Below are positions 10,446 to 23,611 of a DNA stretch of 64,000 bases, piece after piece. The position numbers and the translations under genes were made by a program. This DNA is from Rhynochetos jubatus (Eukaryota; Chordata; Aves; Eurypygiformes; Rhynochetidae): NCBI GenBank assembly GCA_027574665.1, contig CM050650.1:96259086-96323085 (forward strand), given 5' to 3'. Position 1 is the stretch's first letter, and every line of letters begins with the position of its first letter. The notes under the pieces are model-generated. The model ran no database searches. It was not told the DNA's origin and saw only the letters and a list, made by a program, of their open reading frames with translations.

Positions 10446-13060
10446 TAACATCTGAGAAAATGTGTAGATGCTAGGAAAAGATTTTGTGTTTGTCTCAATA
10501 TGGTTTTAGTGTAACAGATTTAACCCGTGTAATCTTGAGACTTGTTTACACTACCTTGGACCACGAGTGTTAGTGTAATGACCTGGACCAACAATATCCA
10601 TTTACTATATTTTGATGAGACTACTAAAACATTAATTGGACTAACAAAACATTCTTAGCTCTCTATATAGAATTGGTTCCCTTTTGCCCATGGCAAGTTT
10701 CTGAATGCAATGCATTCAATAAAACTGAAAGCTATGAAAGAAAAAAAAAATAATAAGAAATGCATTTTGGCTATTATTATGTTGTTGGTATCATTCTAGC
10801 TAATGTCAACATATGTTGCAGGAAATAAGAAACTTCAGGGTAGAACAGTTAAAATTCTTCATAATGGTAGTGTTCCCCAGATGTGGTGTGTTAGCATGAG
10901 ATTAATGTTGAAGTGCTAATTATCCTTCATCAATCTAGTAAAATACTTATTTATGGTCAGATCAAATGTTTAATCCAACGTGGGCTTTGTATTTATATTT
11001 TGTATATAAATCAATTATTTTTTTTCTTTTTGCCTGAAGATTTTCTAATTTTTTTCACTTTCAACTTTTAGTTAAAGAAAAAGCAATGGCAACAGGCAAC
11101 ATCCTCAAATATATTATGGTATTGTCTCCCATAAGTAGGAGGCCTTAAGCAGTGGGGTATTACCTATATTAGTAAAAGTTGACACAAACTACTGATTCTC
11201 ACTCACGTTGTACTCACTGCTGAAAGGTTATTATGTAACTTCCTACATCAGCAGTTCTCAATGAATCATAATAAACATATTTAGCTACCTATGACAACAG
11301 TAACTCTAAGGATTGTGGTGACTTTGCTACTTCCTCAGTAGCTAAGTAGGGAATTAGTGAAAGAAAGTCCTTGAATATTTCTCATCTTAGTATGCAATAA
11401 AATAGTCTCATGAAGACCAAGAGGTCACAAAAGTAACATGAAGACACAGGTCCAGTGAATTTGAATTTTGTGCCTTTGAATTATGTTGAATTATGTTTTA
11501 TTTTCCCCTTATTTTGTATATAAGACATATTTACACAATAGTGTTATTTTAACAAATGACAGTTCTTTGACTCCTGAATTTATGAATTTTTAGTAAGGAA
11601 ATTGTGGGATAACAGTATAGTCTTCTTTATAACCTCAAAAACCTGAGTTTCCTTAATTCTGCTGAATTACTTTCTTCCAATATAACCAACTGCATTTATT
11701 CAAAATTTAAAATGTTATTAAAGTGCTAGTTGCCTGCATCTCCAGTCTAAAAATAATTTAAAATTGTTATAAGCCATTTATTGTGTTATTAAATAGGAAG
11801 TTCTTGTTTATGTGCTGTAGTATGCCTTATATAAGATGAAAAATTATAAGCACCAGAAAAGCATATGAAAATATGCTATAGTTCTAACTTTCAACATAAT
11901 AGATGAAGCAACCACACTGATATTACTGGATACCACTAGGAAAATGTAAGCAACACACTGTGCAAACACATCAGAATCTGAGCAGGCTCTTACTCTTCAT
12001 GTTTGCATTAAATATATGTTCCAGTTCAGACTGAACTTTTTGAAAGATGGTTACTTATCCACTAAATTATATCAAATTTTGTGGCAGTGGAATACTCACT
12101 TCTGCCATGAAGGAGTGTTCTGCACAGTGTTACTGGAAATGAAACAAACTGTTAAGTGAGGGTTTGTTTTGCAGCACCTGTTTCTGAATCCTCAAATTGA
12201 ATGGAAAAATTAGGCTAATGGTTTTGTTTATTAGCCACTTTACAGTTGTTTGTGTCAGTCTAAAGATAATGAACTTCTATGGGACTGGTGGGACTGTTAG
12301 GCATGATTACACAGCTACAAAGTGTATGTATAAAAACTATGGGAAAATATGTCTTGTTTTGAGATTTCTGTTCATGTAGACCACCTCCCACATCAAGCAT
12401 TTTACTTTAAAATTATTCACCTTTTCAGATTTAATATACTTAGATAGAAGATAATAGTTGTTGACAAATAACTGCAAACTACACTACCATAAATTAGATA
12501 AATACAACAACAACAAAAAGTTATTACTGCCTTTGTTTTAAAGAATCAAAATCAGTTGGAAACTTTCTGTCTGGGTTATATAACTCAACTTTGCCTGTTA
12601 ATAAATACCTGATGACACTTATCTACCGCTTTTCACAATATAAATCCAGAATAAAGAGGACTGATGAAAATGAACTTTGCAGCAAAACCTCCACAGTCTG
12701 AGTGTGGCTATTTATTTCTGCCTGTGGACATGGAGAGTCACTGTAGGTCTGCAAAATATGTCTAAGAAATAAACCAGAAATGGCCTGTCTCAGAAGTGTT
12801 TCAGATCAGGCACATTGCTGTCTTCTCCTTGGCTGGAAACACGAAAGACCAATGCTACATCTTCTGCATGTCATAATGCTCTTACCAACAGTCTTTTCCA
12901 CTGAAGTGTTTTTCTTCCTGGCATGAGCTTGGTGGAAAGATCCAATGAGAGTTACAAACATAGATGTGTAGGTAGGTATGTATAATTATTTCACCTTCTT
13001 GCTATCCATAATGTGAGAAAGCTGTTGAGGTTAAACAATGCATGTCAACTATTCCGTTTC
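10446..13060. other. Unannotated AT-rich sequence
   Basis: No repeat, exon or RNA gene was recognised. The T-rich tract starts at 13061. Confidence 0.6.
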
Positions 13061-13112
13061 TTTTTTTTTTTTTTTTTTTATTTTTTTTTTTTTTTATTTA
13101 TTTTTTTTTTTT
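13061..13112. repeat. T-rich low-complexity tract
   Basis: About 50 nt of almost pure T, broken only by one C and a few A. It could be the poly(A) tail of a minus-strand retrocopy, but no retrocopy body was recognised beside it. Confidence 0.9.
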
Positions 13113-15127
13113 GGAGAGCAACAGTTAAATCCCGAGTAAATTTATCTTTAGTAGGATATAACCTGTATTGGGAGCATCCCATATTATGTAGACAGTTTCC
13201 TTTGTTGAGTAACATCAGTGTTTATGTAAGGATGTATTTTAATTGTTTTCTTTTATGCTTTTTATGCCTAAAATGCAAACACAAAGTTTATGCAACTAGT
13301 GCAAACTGATGTGTTCCTTGCTTTAAGGAAGCACTGATGCCCAGGAGAGTTTTCCATTTTCCATTACCTTGAATCTGGCCTCAGATGGACACTAAGAATA
13401 AGATTTTGAAAGTGATTGTTAGCTATTGGCATAACTCTTTTCACTTTAACCTTAACAGTCCCATTCCATTTAGTTTGATGCGAATATATGTGGGTCAAAA
13501 ATCTCAGTCTATAATTATTAATTGTGAGCTCTTAAATAGGTTTGAAAATCTTTTACAATTATTATAGTGGCTTAAAAATTCATACTTTTTCAAATGCAGA
13601 GGAGAATAATTTCTCTTCTCCCATCAGATATGTCTGGTTACTTTAAAATTTGAAGGAATATAAATGCAAGAATTATTTTCTACACAAAAATAACTGACTT
13701 AATGATGGGTGACTCATTCTATTGCAAAATAAAATAATACCTTTTTTTTAAGAGTTAGTGATTCTTTGTGCTGCTACATGTAGTTACAGACCAGCCACTG
13801 ATTAATTCCTAAATAAACTAAAACAAAAATAACAAATGTTACCCCGTTTTGTTTTCCTTTTGGACCAGATTTTATATAATAATCTAGGATTGAAGAAGAC
13901 ACATGTATGCTAATTTTCAGTACATTTAAGAATATTTTATGCAGTGTACTTACTGAAGCAGTCTTATTATGTTAATTACATTAAACTGTTGAGCTTTTCT
14001 GCTTTACTGGAATGGTATCATTCATTGCAGGGCTGTCAGTGACAAAAATAAAGAAACAAAAATAACCATTATAAAAAGAAAATGTCAAACAAAGAATAGT
14101 AAAATAATATTTTTTCCTTGATTTTCCCCTTTTTATATCCTATATGTCTACTCTCCTTCTTATCTAGCATTTTTCTCATAGAAGATCATGAGAAGACTTT
14201 ATAACAGGCTAAGAAAATCTAAAACTATAACAAAAAGTTAGTTTTCTTTACATTTCCATTTGCTAAAACTCTGATCGTTCTTTTTCCTGTTTATTTTCCC
14301 TTGAATCTCTGAAAAGTATTCAAAAAAATTTCTGGAGAAGAAGTTTGAATGGATCATCCAGTTTAATTCAGAATTTTTCATGTTAGCAGTCCTTATAGAG
14401 GAAAAAGTGGCACAAATAATACAAACATTTTCCTTAAAAAAATTATGTTTAAATAATATATGAAATTGTAAAGGTCTCTGCATTGGTTACTGATTGACAA
14501 AAATCAGGAAGTGTAGCGCCCAGACTAGGAAACCCTACACACAATACGTGGTGATGATTTTTTTCGAAATTTGTAAATAAACACAACTAACAAAAAATGC
14601 CTTTACTGTTTCATTGTCTTTTATAATTTTTCTATTTTTATTTACATCTATTTTTTCTGCATATAACAATATTCTAATAAACCACAGCACAAAACAACTA
14701 TAAAAAGGAAGATGAACATATGTGTAAAGCATCTATCCTTTTTTAAATCACTTGAATGAAAATAGTAATCCTGATACCGTGAAAAATTTATAATTAAATT
14801 ATTCCAGTGTAAAACTCAGCTGTACATTTAAAACACAAGGGAGGGGATGGGAGAGGGAGGGGAGGGGATAGAAGCATTTCCAGCAGTGTCCTGTAATAGT
14901 AATATACTTTTCCAAAACAATTTGCTATTTAGTAACCTCTAAGGGAAAAGCAGGCTTCACAGTATGCTGGGAATGTCATCCTGTGCTATTCTGAATTATA
15001 GACCTTTTTCCTCCTTGATGAGTTCAAAAGTTTGATAACATTAAATATTTAAAATTCAGAAGTCCTCAGTGAATTATTATGATCCTTAGCTGTTATATGT
15101 ACAAAACAAATGACAGTGGAAGTAATT
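13113..15127. other. Unannotated AT-rich sequence
   Basis: No feature was recognised apart from a G/A-rich run at 14838-14872, built from GGGAGGGGA-like units, which is a low-complexity purine tract. Confidence 0.6.
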
Positions 15128-15215
15128 GGAAAATCAGAGGCTCAGAAAGGTTAAGTGACTTTCCTGAGGTCACAGTGAGGATTTTTTTGACCTCTTGACT
15201 TGAAGAGCCATATTT
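15128..15215 (+). mobile_element. MIR-like SINE core relic
   Basis: The segment CAGAGGCTCAGAAAGGTTAAG and the following TGACTTTCCTGAGGTCACAG match the conserved core of the tRNA-derived MIR/CORE-SINE family (GGCTCAGAGAGGTTAAGT, then CCAAGGTCAC). MIR is an ancient amniote family, rare and highly decayed in birds. No A/B box head or LINE2-like tail could be traced here. A chance match over some 40 nt in this order is unlikely, but family membership has not been verified. Confidence 0.55.
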
Positions 15216-16149
15216 AGTTCCTTCTCCAGCTTAATCCAATTAGTAGCTTGATCATCAGTTCAGCCCAAAGGACAATTATTTTCAGCCATCTGCTTTTATC
15301 ACATAGAAGTTGAATCTGTCTTATATGATCTGTGGGAGAAGGACGTGAGGGTAGATGAACATTTCTTTTTGTGGTGTCCAGAATGTAAGGGAATGATAGT
15401 GCTCCCACCCAGAAGAATGAAGCAGGTTGGCACATTTGCATTTTACTGCGCCTGTCCTAGGCAAGTGCCTCGGTCTTCATATGATCTGAGTTCTGAGTAC
15501 TTGGACAATTTTCTCTCCCACTTTAGTAGCTATGGTTATGGACACTAAAATAAACTGCTTTGTGTTGGACCTAAAATAAATGGGCTGTAACGGTTGGCAG
15601 ATTTTTGCTTTAAATATACCATCATGAAAACTTGTCAAAATATGGTGCTTCAATCAATTAGGCATTAAATCCAACAATAAAGTTCTAGGAATGCATTTAC
15701 TCCACGTGATTTGGCATATTGCCTACTGAGTTGCAGCTTTTCTGCATTTTTCACTCTCAAGAGATGAAAACCAGGCTGGTACAGAGAAACTTGCTGTTAA
15801 TAAGGATTGTAGAACTGCTTTGTTGTACTACTATTTTCAGCTTATTTTCAGGTCATATGCCTGTCTCCACTACAGAGTTTATTAAAAACACTAATCAGTA
15901 ACAGTTTTATTTCTGACTGAGGGTACAGAAACCTTGGAGTATCATAAGAAAGAAGAAAGAGAATGTGTAAAAATATTGAGCTGAGCTCACCCAGGAGAAA
16001 ACTTCTGCCTTTGAAGATGAACCTAAACATTTTAAGAAGGACATAAATGGCTGTATGATTTCTGATGAAAATATGATAACAATGCGATAAAAATTTCTGA
16101 TAAAAATATGCTGGTATTAGAAAGAGACCTCAATAGCCAAAACATGTAA
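15216..16149. other. Unannotated sequence
   Basis: Nothing was recognised. Small frames on both strands around 15214-15548 have no domain. Confidence 0.55.
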
Positions 16150-16240
16150 AATTCTAGAATCACAAAATGCTTTGGGTTGGAAGGGAGCTTTAAAGATCAT
16201 ATAGTCTAACACCCCTGCCATGGGCAGAGACATCATTCAC
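16150..16240 (-). mobile_element. CR1 LINE 3' terminus, short reverse fragment
   Basis: TTCTAGAATCACAAAATGC, then TTTGGGTTGGAAGGGAGCTT, AAAGATCAT and CCCTGCCATGGGCAGAGACA match the octamers and 3' UTR of avian CR1 read in reverse. Only about 90 bp remain, a severely 5'-truncated copy. Confidence 0.9.
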
Positions 16241-18054
16241 GTTTATTAAATCACCCTCGTTAAATACTGATAATTTGCAAGTTCAAAATGCAAAAGAAAG
16301 CTTCAAGTCTAAGAGAAAGAGAAAACAGGACAGATACAAAATACAGCATTTGTGGCCAAGGATTAAATTCCAGTTGTAACCTGCTGAACCATCAGCTGAA
16401 GAAAGTAACCGACAGCAACTGTGTGCAATTGCAGTCAGTTGCTAGATTGCTAATACAACTACAGCATAGGACGACAGCAATTAGGATGTACTGTTGAAAG
16501 CAAAATTGCATTGTAAGACTGATATTTCAAGGTGTCTTCAATAGGACAGCCTAGCAATTTTGTAAGTAAGTTTGATGTTTGTCTGTAGCCACTTAGAATT
16601 GCTAAAGTTATTCTTAAGTAACAGATATATTACTGAATGATCATTAATAAGATCACTTAAACTGCTTAATCAATGGTTTCATTTATCTTATATTTTCTGG
16701 GAAATAGTTGCTTTTAACAGCATAGTGTAATGAATATTCAAATACTTGAGCAATTTTATTTTGTTGTGCAATAACCATGGATTATCACATAAGGGAGAGG
16801 AAAGCATGATAAAATAACATGACAAGCATCGAACAATGAATGTCAGTGAAAAACGGCATTTTTTTATCATTGCATAAATCACTCCAGATTTTCCCAATTT
16901 CTTTATGACGCATGGATTCCACATTTCCTGCTAACACAACTTTAGGATGATTCCAATATAGGAAAATGGCTCAAAGTACATACACTGGCTGAGATATCAG
17001 TTACTCTGCAGTTAGATCTTCCTCAGGGCACAAAGAGATTTCTCCTGAAATTTGGAAATGGCTCCCTGCTTGCTGTCTGCTAAGGCCATTACAAACCAGC
17101 TTAAATAAAGTATAAGTATTACAGTTTAGACTGCAACCACTGCAACAAACAAGGCACCTATAAAAATTTCCTGCACCTATACCACAAATGTCCAAGTAAT
17201 TTTTCACTGTTGCACAAAAACTTGTTGATCAAAACCAACATTACTATTGAAACACACTGAAGGAAGTTCCAACAGTGTTAGTAATTTACTGTATTCCAAC
17301 TGCAACTTTGATTCCTTATATAAATAAATTATTAGAACTATCATTTTAGGAGAAACATAATTTTGCACTATGCCTAGTTCCAAAGCCTAAAGGAAGAATT
17401 CTTTTTGCAAAATCCTCTTCCACAGATGTTTCGAAATTAGATAGTATTTAAAAATTTACTATCCTAATTACTGGAGAAAAAAATTGATAGTTTTATTTTA
17501 GAATTAGCCTGGCCTCTTTTGTCACATCATCTATGAACTATTTGGTGTCAAAAAGCTAATGACACTTGTAATTAAGGGAGAAATCAAAAGATGGAACTGG
17601 CATATTTATTAGGCTTCAATTTAAGGTTTAAGGTAATAGTACATAATCAATGTTTGGAATAAACATTAAGACATGACCAAATTAATAACTGGATACATTG
17701 GCTGAAATGTGCATTATATCTTGCTGTGTTAAATGTTATAGTGTTTTACCTTTAAAAAGTCAAATATAATTCAACATTTACAACTTCTATTACACAGATT
17801 TTTAATGGCTTTCAAATATTAACCATAAAAGACGATGAATATTTTGGTGGGTTTTTCTTCCATTAAAATAAGCACTTTTTATCACTGTTACTGCACAACA
17901 ATTTATACAAATAATTGAAAAGTTGACAGATTATTTGGATGTATGTAGCAATATTTAGGGGACAATATATGTATTTTTTTATTAGATTATATTGATGGAT
18001 TTGACCTTTCTAGAAAAAGTCACAGACATTAAAGAATCATTGCTGTTACTTTTC
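16241..18054. other. Unannotated AT-rich sequence
   Basis: No repeat, exon or RNA gene was recognised. Confidence 0.6.
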
Positions 18055-18334
18055 TTGCAACAGCACATTGGGGACCTGTCTGTGCATCGGTCAGTGGGTG
18101 GTGAGCAGTTGTATCATGGTGTATTTTCTCTTATTTTAATTATGTAATAGTAGTAGTATTTGTATATATTCATTCATATATATTATTTATTTATATTCAA
18201 TTATTAAATCATCCTTATCTCAATTTTATGAGCTTCCTTGTCTTTTTCCTCTGATTATCCCCCTCCACTGAAGGAAGGGAGGAGGTGTGAGAGTGGCTTC
18301 ATGGTGTTTTGCTGGCTGGAGTTAAACGATTACA
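18055..18334 (+). mobile_element. 5'-truncated LTR fragment
   Basis: It aligns by eye with the last 260 or so bases of the solo LTR ending at 24412. Shared blocks are GGTCAGTGGGTGGTGAGCAG, TAGTATTTGTATATATTCA, ATCTCAATTTTATGAGC followed by TTCCTTGTC, and TTTTGCTGGCTGGAGTTAAA. An ATTAAA signal lies at 18203-18208. The 3' end is ATTACA at 18334. The U3 part is missing, and the expected matching 5-bp duplication is not found on the left, so the left edge is a deletion boundary. Confidence 0.85.
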
Positions 18335-21300
18335 ACATCCTATCTGCTTACTAATACTAATAACTAATGTTAACCTTTCTTAAGGGGTCTTTAAACATGG
18401 GAGTTGTTGCTTTTTGTGAGGGTATATTACTTAATACTAGGTGGTTTTGGTTTTGTTTTAATTATATCACACTGCAAATTATTATATCAACACCTAAGCA
18501 TAGAAACAGTATTTATTGAAAGTTCCAGGACAATTTTAGTTTCATTCCCTCTAATACTAACTGAAATTGTATTACTCCAAACTGTTCATTTATCCCTAAA
18601 ATGCATTTTCTGGAACCCTCACCAAAACGTTGTGTCACCATATTTGCTTTATGTACTCTTAGATCTAAGACATCATCATAAGAATTAATAAACATGTTAT
18701 CTCTGATATGTTACTCACACTCAGAGAACGAAAGATTGAAACACAGTGAAGTCACACCTAACCAAACCAGAATTATAGGTATTGGCACAATGTATATGCT
18801 TAGAAAAAAAATCACTTTTTTTTTTTTTTTTTTAATACTATTTTTATTAGTGTGTAAGCAACACAGTCCCTGAAATCCCAGATCCCTCCAGGACGGATAA
18901 TGCAATATCCTTTTTCTCCATGTAAAGTCAACATTTATGCAATATATTGTACCTGGCATTATCCATGTAACACTATACAAAATTTATCAAAGCATGTAAA
19001 ATTTCTATTCCTTTTTTCTTTTTCTTTACTAAGTTAACCCACAGCTTACTTCAGTGTTTTCTTGGCTTATGCATGATATTGCTGTTTCTGAAGATCTGAC
19101 CATGTTTAGATGTATTGTTTTACAAAATGCTGAGTACAGTACATACCTATCTGCAGTTGTTCAGTACTGATCTGTTTTGTTTTGTGGTTGTTTTGGTTTT
19201 GTTTTTTTTTTTTACCTTGTGAAATTGCATCCCTCAGTTTTAAGTCATATGAGCTTAAGAATAAAATGATTAATTTGATGACCAAAATTTTCCAAGGGGT
19301 CAAAGGTTTGTCTAAGCATGAACCTAAATCTGTGTCTTTAGTAATGACCTAATCTTCTTATGGTCAGCAGATATGTGATGTAATTAAAATAATATATCCA
19401 ATTTTTATTCCAAGTGTTCTTTTCTCACTGTTGATTGGCCATGAGATTTGTAGGTTCAGTAATCACTCTGGTAGTGAGGTAAATGAGATAGATGACACCA
19501 TGAGCAACTATTTTAGTGTAATAAAATCATGAACATTTGCTGATCCATTCCAGATTTCCTGTATTCATAGCTATCACAATAATAAGGTACAGTTAACGGT
19601 ATAGCTCTGAATAATTCAGGTTGCAGGTTTCTAATGGTTTCTACTTTCCATTATTTTTATTTCTTCCTTGCATCTTTTCATGACTACTGGGTTGGTGGTT
19701 TGTTTTGTTTTGTTTGTTTGTAGTTTTTTCCCCATTATCTCTCTCTTCTCTCCTATGTTTACTTTCATTCCTGATGCTCTCCCTAACCTCAGACTACTAA
19801 GAAATGTGGACATATTTTGATATATTTTTATATTCAGTGTGTTTTTACATACTCAATAAAACCTTTATCATGCTAAACAAGATACACACCTAACATTTTT
19901 TCCAGTGTCAAAAGCTCATGAAATATTAGTGTTGTTAAGCTTTTAACTGCCCTTTGTCAACTATTTACTATTTCTAAGTTGAAGAATATTTAATGCATTT
20001 TTGTACTGTTCCTATTTAACCTATTCTTTTTCTCGCAGAGTAATGGTGCTGAACAGATATTTGAGATGTTTCTGTGTTAAAAGTAACTAAACTTTATTTA
20101 ACAAGCTTTATGAATAATAATCCTTTAATATAAATGGTATATGCCAATGTCAATGAAGGGCTATCAGACAGATTATTGAAATAACAACAACAAACAACAG
20201 CAAGTTTAGCTGGACACAAAATAGGCAAAAGAAAAAAAAATCCCTCTGCAGAAAAAGTGTCTAATCTAAACAGTTCTTTTAAGAATCCCATACCTTCCAT
20301 AGAAATCTGACTCAGTTTATGTTTGAAATAAAAACCTGAAAGGATTTACGTTTGGCATTTTAATGTAGAAAATATATTTTTTTTAATTTGGCAGTGTTAC
20401 TCAATCTTGCTTTTCATCCATATTCTTGTTAATCTTCGGATACTTAGAAACATTTATGACCTGGAAATAGTGTCAGTTTTCTCTTACATATCCTGGACTA
20501 TTGCTTTTAGTTTTTGCTCTTGCAGATATTCAATCACTTTTTCTAGCTCTCTTAGAACTTTATCAAGACTTCAGGTCTGAGAAATTGAAACATCTAAACT
20601 GGAACTGATAGGATTGCATAGCAAAATATAAATGCCTTCAAAATATATAAGCATAATCTTTACCATACCATTCTCAATTTATTCTCTACCAGAAAGGACC
20701 AAAGAAAGAAATGTTTCTCATTGAGTTCAAGTTTCCACTGATAACACTGCAGGAGTAAAAATGCTATGAAAATGTCATCATGTATGTTGTGATAAATGTG
20801 ATTTTCTATAGATGACAACTTGACAAAAATAATATAACTTTCTTCATTATATTTAGGACCGTACCCACACCAGAACTGTATGTGAAAAAAATTTACGCAA
20901 TTGTTTAGTTTTACAGTGTAAAAATATTCTCTAATCAACTAGTCTTTCGACTGAGTAAGGACACACCTTTACTAAATTATTAAATTAATTTGCAAACAAA
21001 TCAGGATGAGCTTTTCATTGTTTGTTTTGGTCATTTTTTAGGACTGAAGTTATTACCACAGAGAGAGGAATATTATAATAGAGGCCATGACTTTTCTTTT
21101 GTATACATTCCAGAATCATCTTGTGTGACATTCTCATACTTCATTGGTTTTCTTGCCTTTAATGATCATTTCTAATCTCTGCAATGGACAAGTAGAAGAC
21201 TAACATGGGTGAGCAGTATATACTTCTTTCAAGTAGATTTCAAGTAAACAGCCTATAAATACTTGACATGCAAATCACAGACCTTAAATTTTATATTGAT

Positions 21301-22649
21301 GTAATTAACGAGCATAATTGTACTGCAACCGTGACTGTTTCATAGAAGGAAATGTGTTTCCAAGGAAATGGTTTGCTAGAAAGATAAGTCAGGCTCACAC
21401 AACTACCATCCCCCATGACTCTGAACCCATCTTATAACATAAAATAGTTGTCTGTCATTTGCCCTTATCATTTCTAGACTTGGTCCTTTTACTGTTCACA
21501 GTATTAGAACTAACCTATGCTTGCAACTGAGGGACAAAGTGCATAAGCTAAATTGTAGCTGACCGAAATTCAACTAGTTCAGATAGATTTCTGAGTTATC
21601 TGACTTGTTGTTCCATTTAATCTCATTTGCTTGTCAAAGTTCTTTTTGCCCTACTAGGGTAGGAAAAGGACTATTACCTTAGTATAGCAAAGGACTGTGG
21701 TGTACTGGGAAACAGTGTTATATTTCCAGTGAAACTTGTTTCAGGTTAGCTTTTTCCACCTGAAATAGCATAAAGCAGATAGATACTATTAGTTCAAGAG
21801 AAAGAATATACTCTGTCTCAGCTCTGAGACACCAGATGGTACATTTAACCATTTCAACTCTGTGTAGAGATTGAAGTCCTGCCCTCAAATGCAGTGTAAC
21901 CTTTGATGTAATCTTTCACGCTGGCTATAGACCTCTCATTCTCAGCCAGAAAATTCAGTCATGAGCATATGCCACTTCTCATCTAGAGGCTACTATATCA
22001 GAAAAAGTGCAAAGATCCCTTTACTGTACACTATTGCAATGTGTAGATGTGGCCTCAAAACTCCTTTCATCAGAGTAGCTAAGCAAATGTTTAACTCTGT
22101 AACAAGTTCCACCAACTTGTACAGTGTACTCACTGTCCAACAACTGCTTAAGACTAACAAACCATAATGAGCTCATGAATCAGGCCTGTAAAATGTATGA
22201 AAAATTCCCAAAATATTTTTAATAATGGGGCATAATTTTGCCACTGAAAATAAATTTGAAATTGCTTCAATCTGTGTAGAGTTTTTTATTACTATTGGTT
22301 TTTTTAGGTGAAAGAATTTGTAGCCAAACAAAAAGGCTTATAAATTATAAGTACGTTAACCAGGATATAAGTGAATACAAGCATAGTGAAGAAGAATAAA
22401 GTAGTGTAAATAACAACAGTATATAAGCATTCTGAAACACATGCATAGTTAAAGACAATGTATGAATATTTTGTATGAGTGTATGACCTGTGTGACCACC
22501 GAAGAAGCAAAGAAGGTCAGGTAGTTATATGTAGGAAGCATTCAATCAACAAGTTAGTATAAGGACAAGATAAACAAAATAAAAGGTTTAAAATAGGCAA
22601 GGCATTCTGCATACATCCTGCATCCAAATTCATAAGAAAGATGACTAGC
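18335..22649. other. Unannotated AT-rich sequence
   Basis: Nothing was recognised except short T tracts (for example 18817-18832 and 19200-19213). All frames are under 95 codons. Confidence 0.6.
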
Positions 22650-23223
22650 TGTGATGGTTTTGGCTGGGGAAGGGTTAATTTTCTTTATAACAGTTTGTGT
22701 GAGGCTACGTTTCAGATTTTTGCTGAAAATACAAATGTTTTAGTTGCTGCTGATCAGTGCTTACACAGTCAAGGCTTTTTCTGCTTTTCACATCACCCCA
22801 CCAGTGGGCAGTCAGGGGTACACAAGAAAATGGGAGGACACAGAGCCAGGACAGCTGATCATAATTGAACAAAGGGATATTACATACAGTATGACATCAT
22901 GCTCAGCATATAAAGCTGGGGAAAGCAGGAAGGGAAGACATTCAAAGTGATGGTGTTTGTCTTCCCAAGTAACCATTATTTATGATGGAGCCCTGACTTC
23001 CTGGATAAGGCTGAACACCTGTCTGCCAATGGGAAGTGGTGAATTAATTTCTTGTTTTCCTTTCCTCATGTGTGTGGCTTTTGCTTTTCTTATTAAACTG
23101 CTTTTGTCTCAATTCATGCATTTTCTCACTTTTACTCTTCTGATTGTGTCCCCATCCCACTGTGAGTGGAGTGAGCAAGTAGCTGTGTGGCGCTTAGCTG
23201 TTGCCTGGGGTTAAACCATGACA
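22650..23223 (+). mobile_element. Complete solo LTR
   Basis: The element runs from TGTGATGGTTTTGGCTGGGG to TTAAACCATGACA (574 bp). It is flanked by CTAGC (22645-22649) and CTGGC (23224-23228), a 5-bp target duplication with one mismatch. A TATAAA box is at 22909-22914, preceded by ATGACATCATGCTCAGC. An ATTAAA polyadenylation signal is at 23092-23097, followed by TTTTGTCTCAA. Read this way the LTR keeps a recognisable U3, promoter, R and U5 order. No internal retroviral sequence adjoins it, so it is a solo LTR. The mutated duplication fits an insertion of some age. It shares its start (TG-x-TGGTTT), U3 block (CAGGACAGCTGA) and 3' end (GTTAAACCATGACA) with other LTRs in the window. Confidence 0.9.
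22909..22914 (+). promoter_or_regulatory. TATA box of the solo LTR at 22650
   Basis: TATAAA lies about 260 nt into the LTR, the expected place between U3 and R. The polyadenylation signal follows about 180 nt later. Whether it still drives transcription cannot be told from sequence. Confidence 0.65.
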
Positions 23224-23611
23224 CTGGCAAAATCAAAAATGGTGTAAGCAATATGAGGAGCAGATAAGACCCCATCACAGACCAATTGTGAGAGGCTACA
23301 ACAATACAGAAACATCAAGTATAAACAAGGAAAACCAGAGAAGAAAGAGGGAAGGCTCACTTCAGTTCTGAATTCTTTCAGCAATGAACTTCCTAGACAA
23401 ATCTTACTGGCCTCAGCGACTAAGTTACCAAAGACTGTAGATACCAATGATAATAAAACACCTTCAGCTCCATAGTATAGTACACTCAGAGTTTATTTAA
23501 GATATAAATGCTGAAGACAAAGTTTTGAGAATGCAGTAATAATGATTGATATTTTGTAAGAACTAACCAGTAGCATAATGTGTTGTTAATGAATAAATTC
23601 GGTAAACTTTA
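23224..23611. other. Spacer between two solo LTRs
   Basis: About 390 bp of ordinary sequence between two LTRs in the same orientation. It has no recognisable retroviral coding motif, primer-binding site or polypurine tract, so the two LTRs are not the ends of one provirus. Confidence 0.65.

Noticed and set aside
13061..13112. Poly(A) tail of a minus-strand processed pseudogene
   Set aside because: No retrocopy body, target duplication or polyadenylation signal was recognised next to it.
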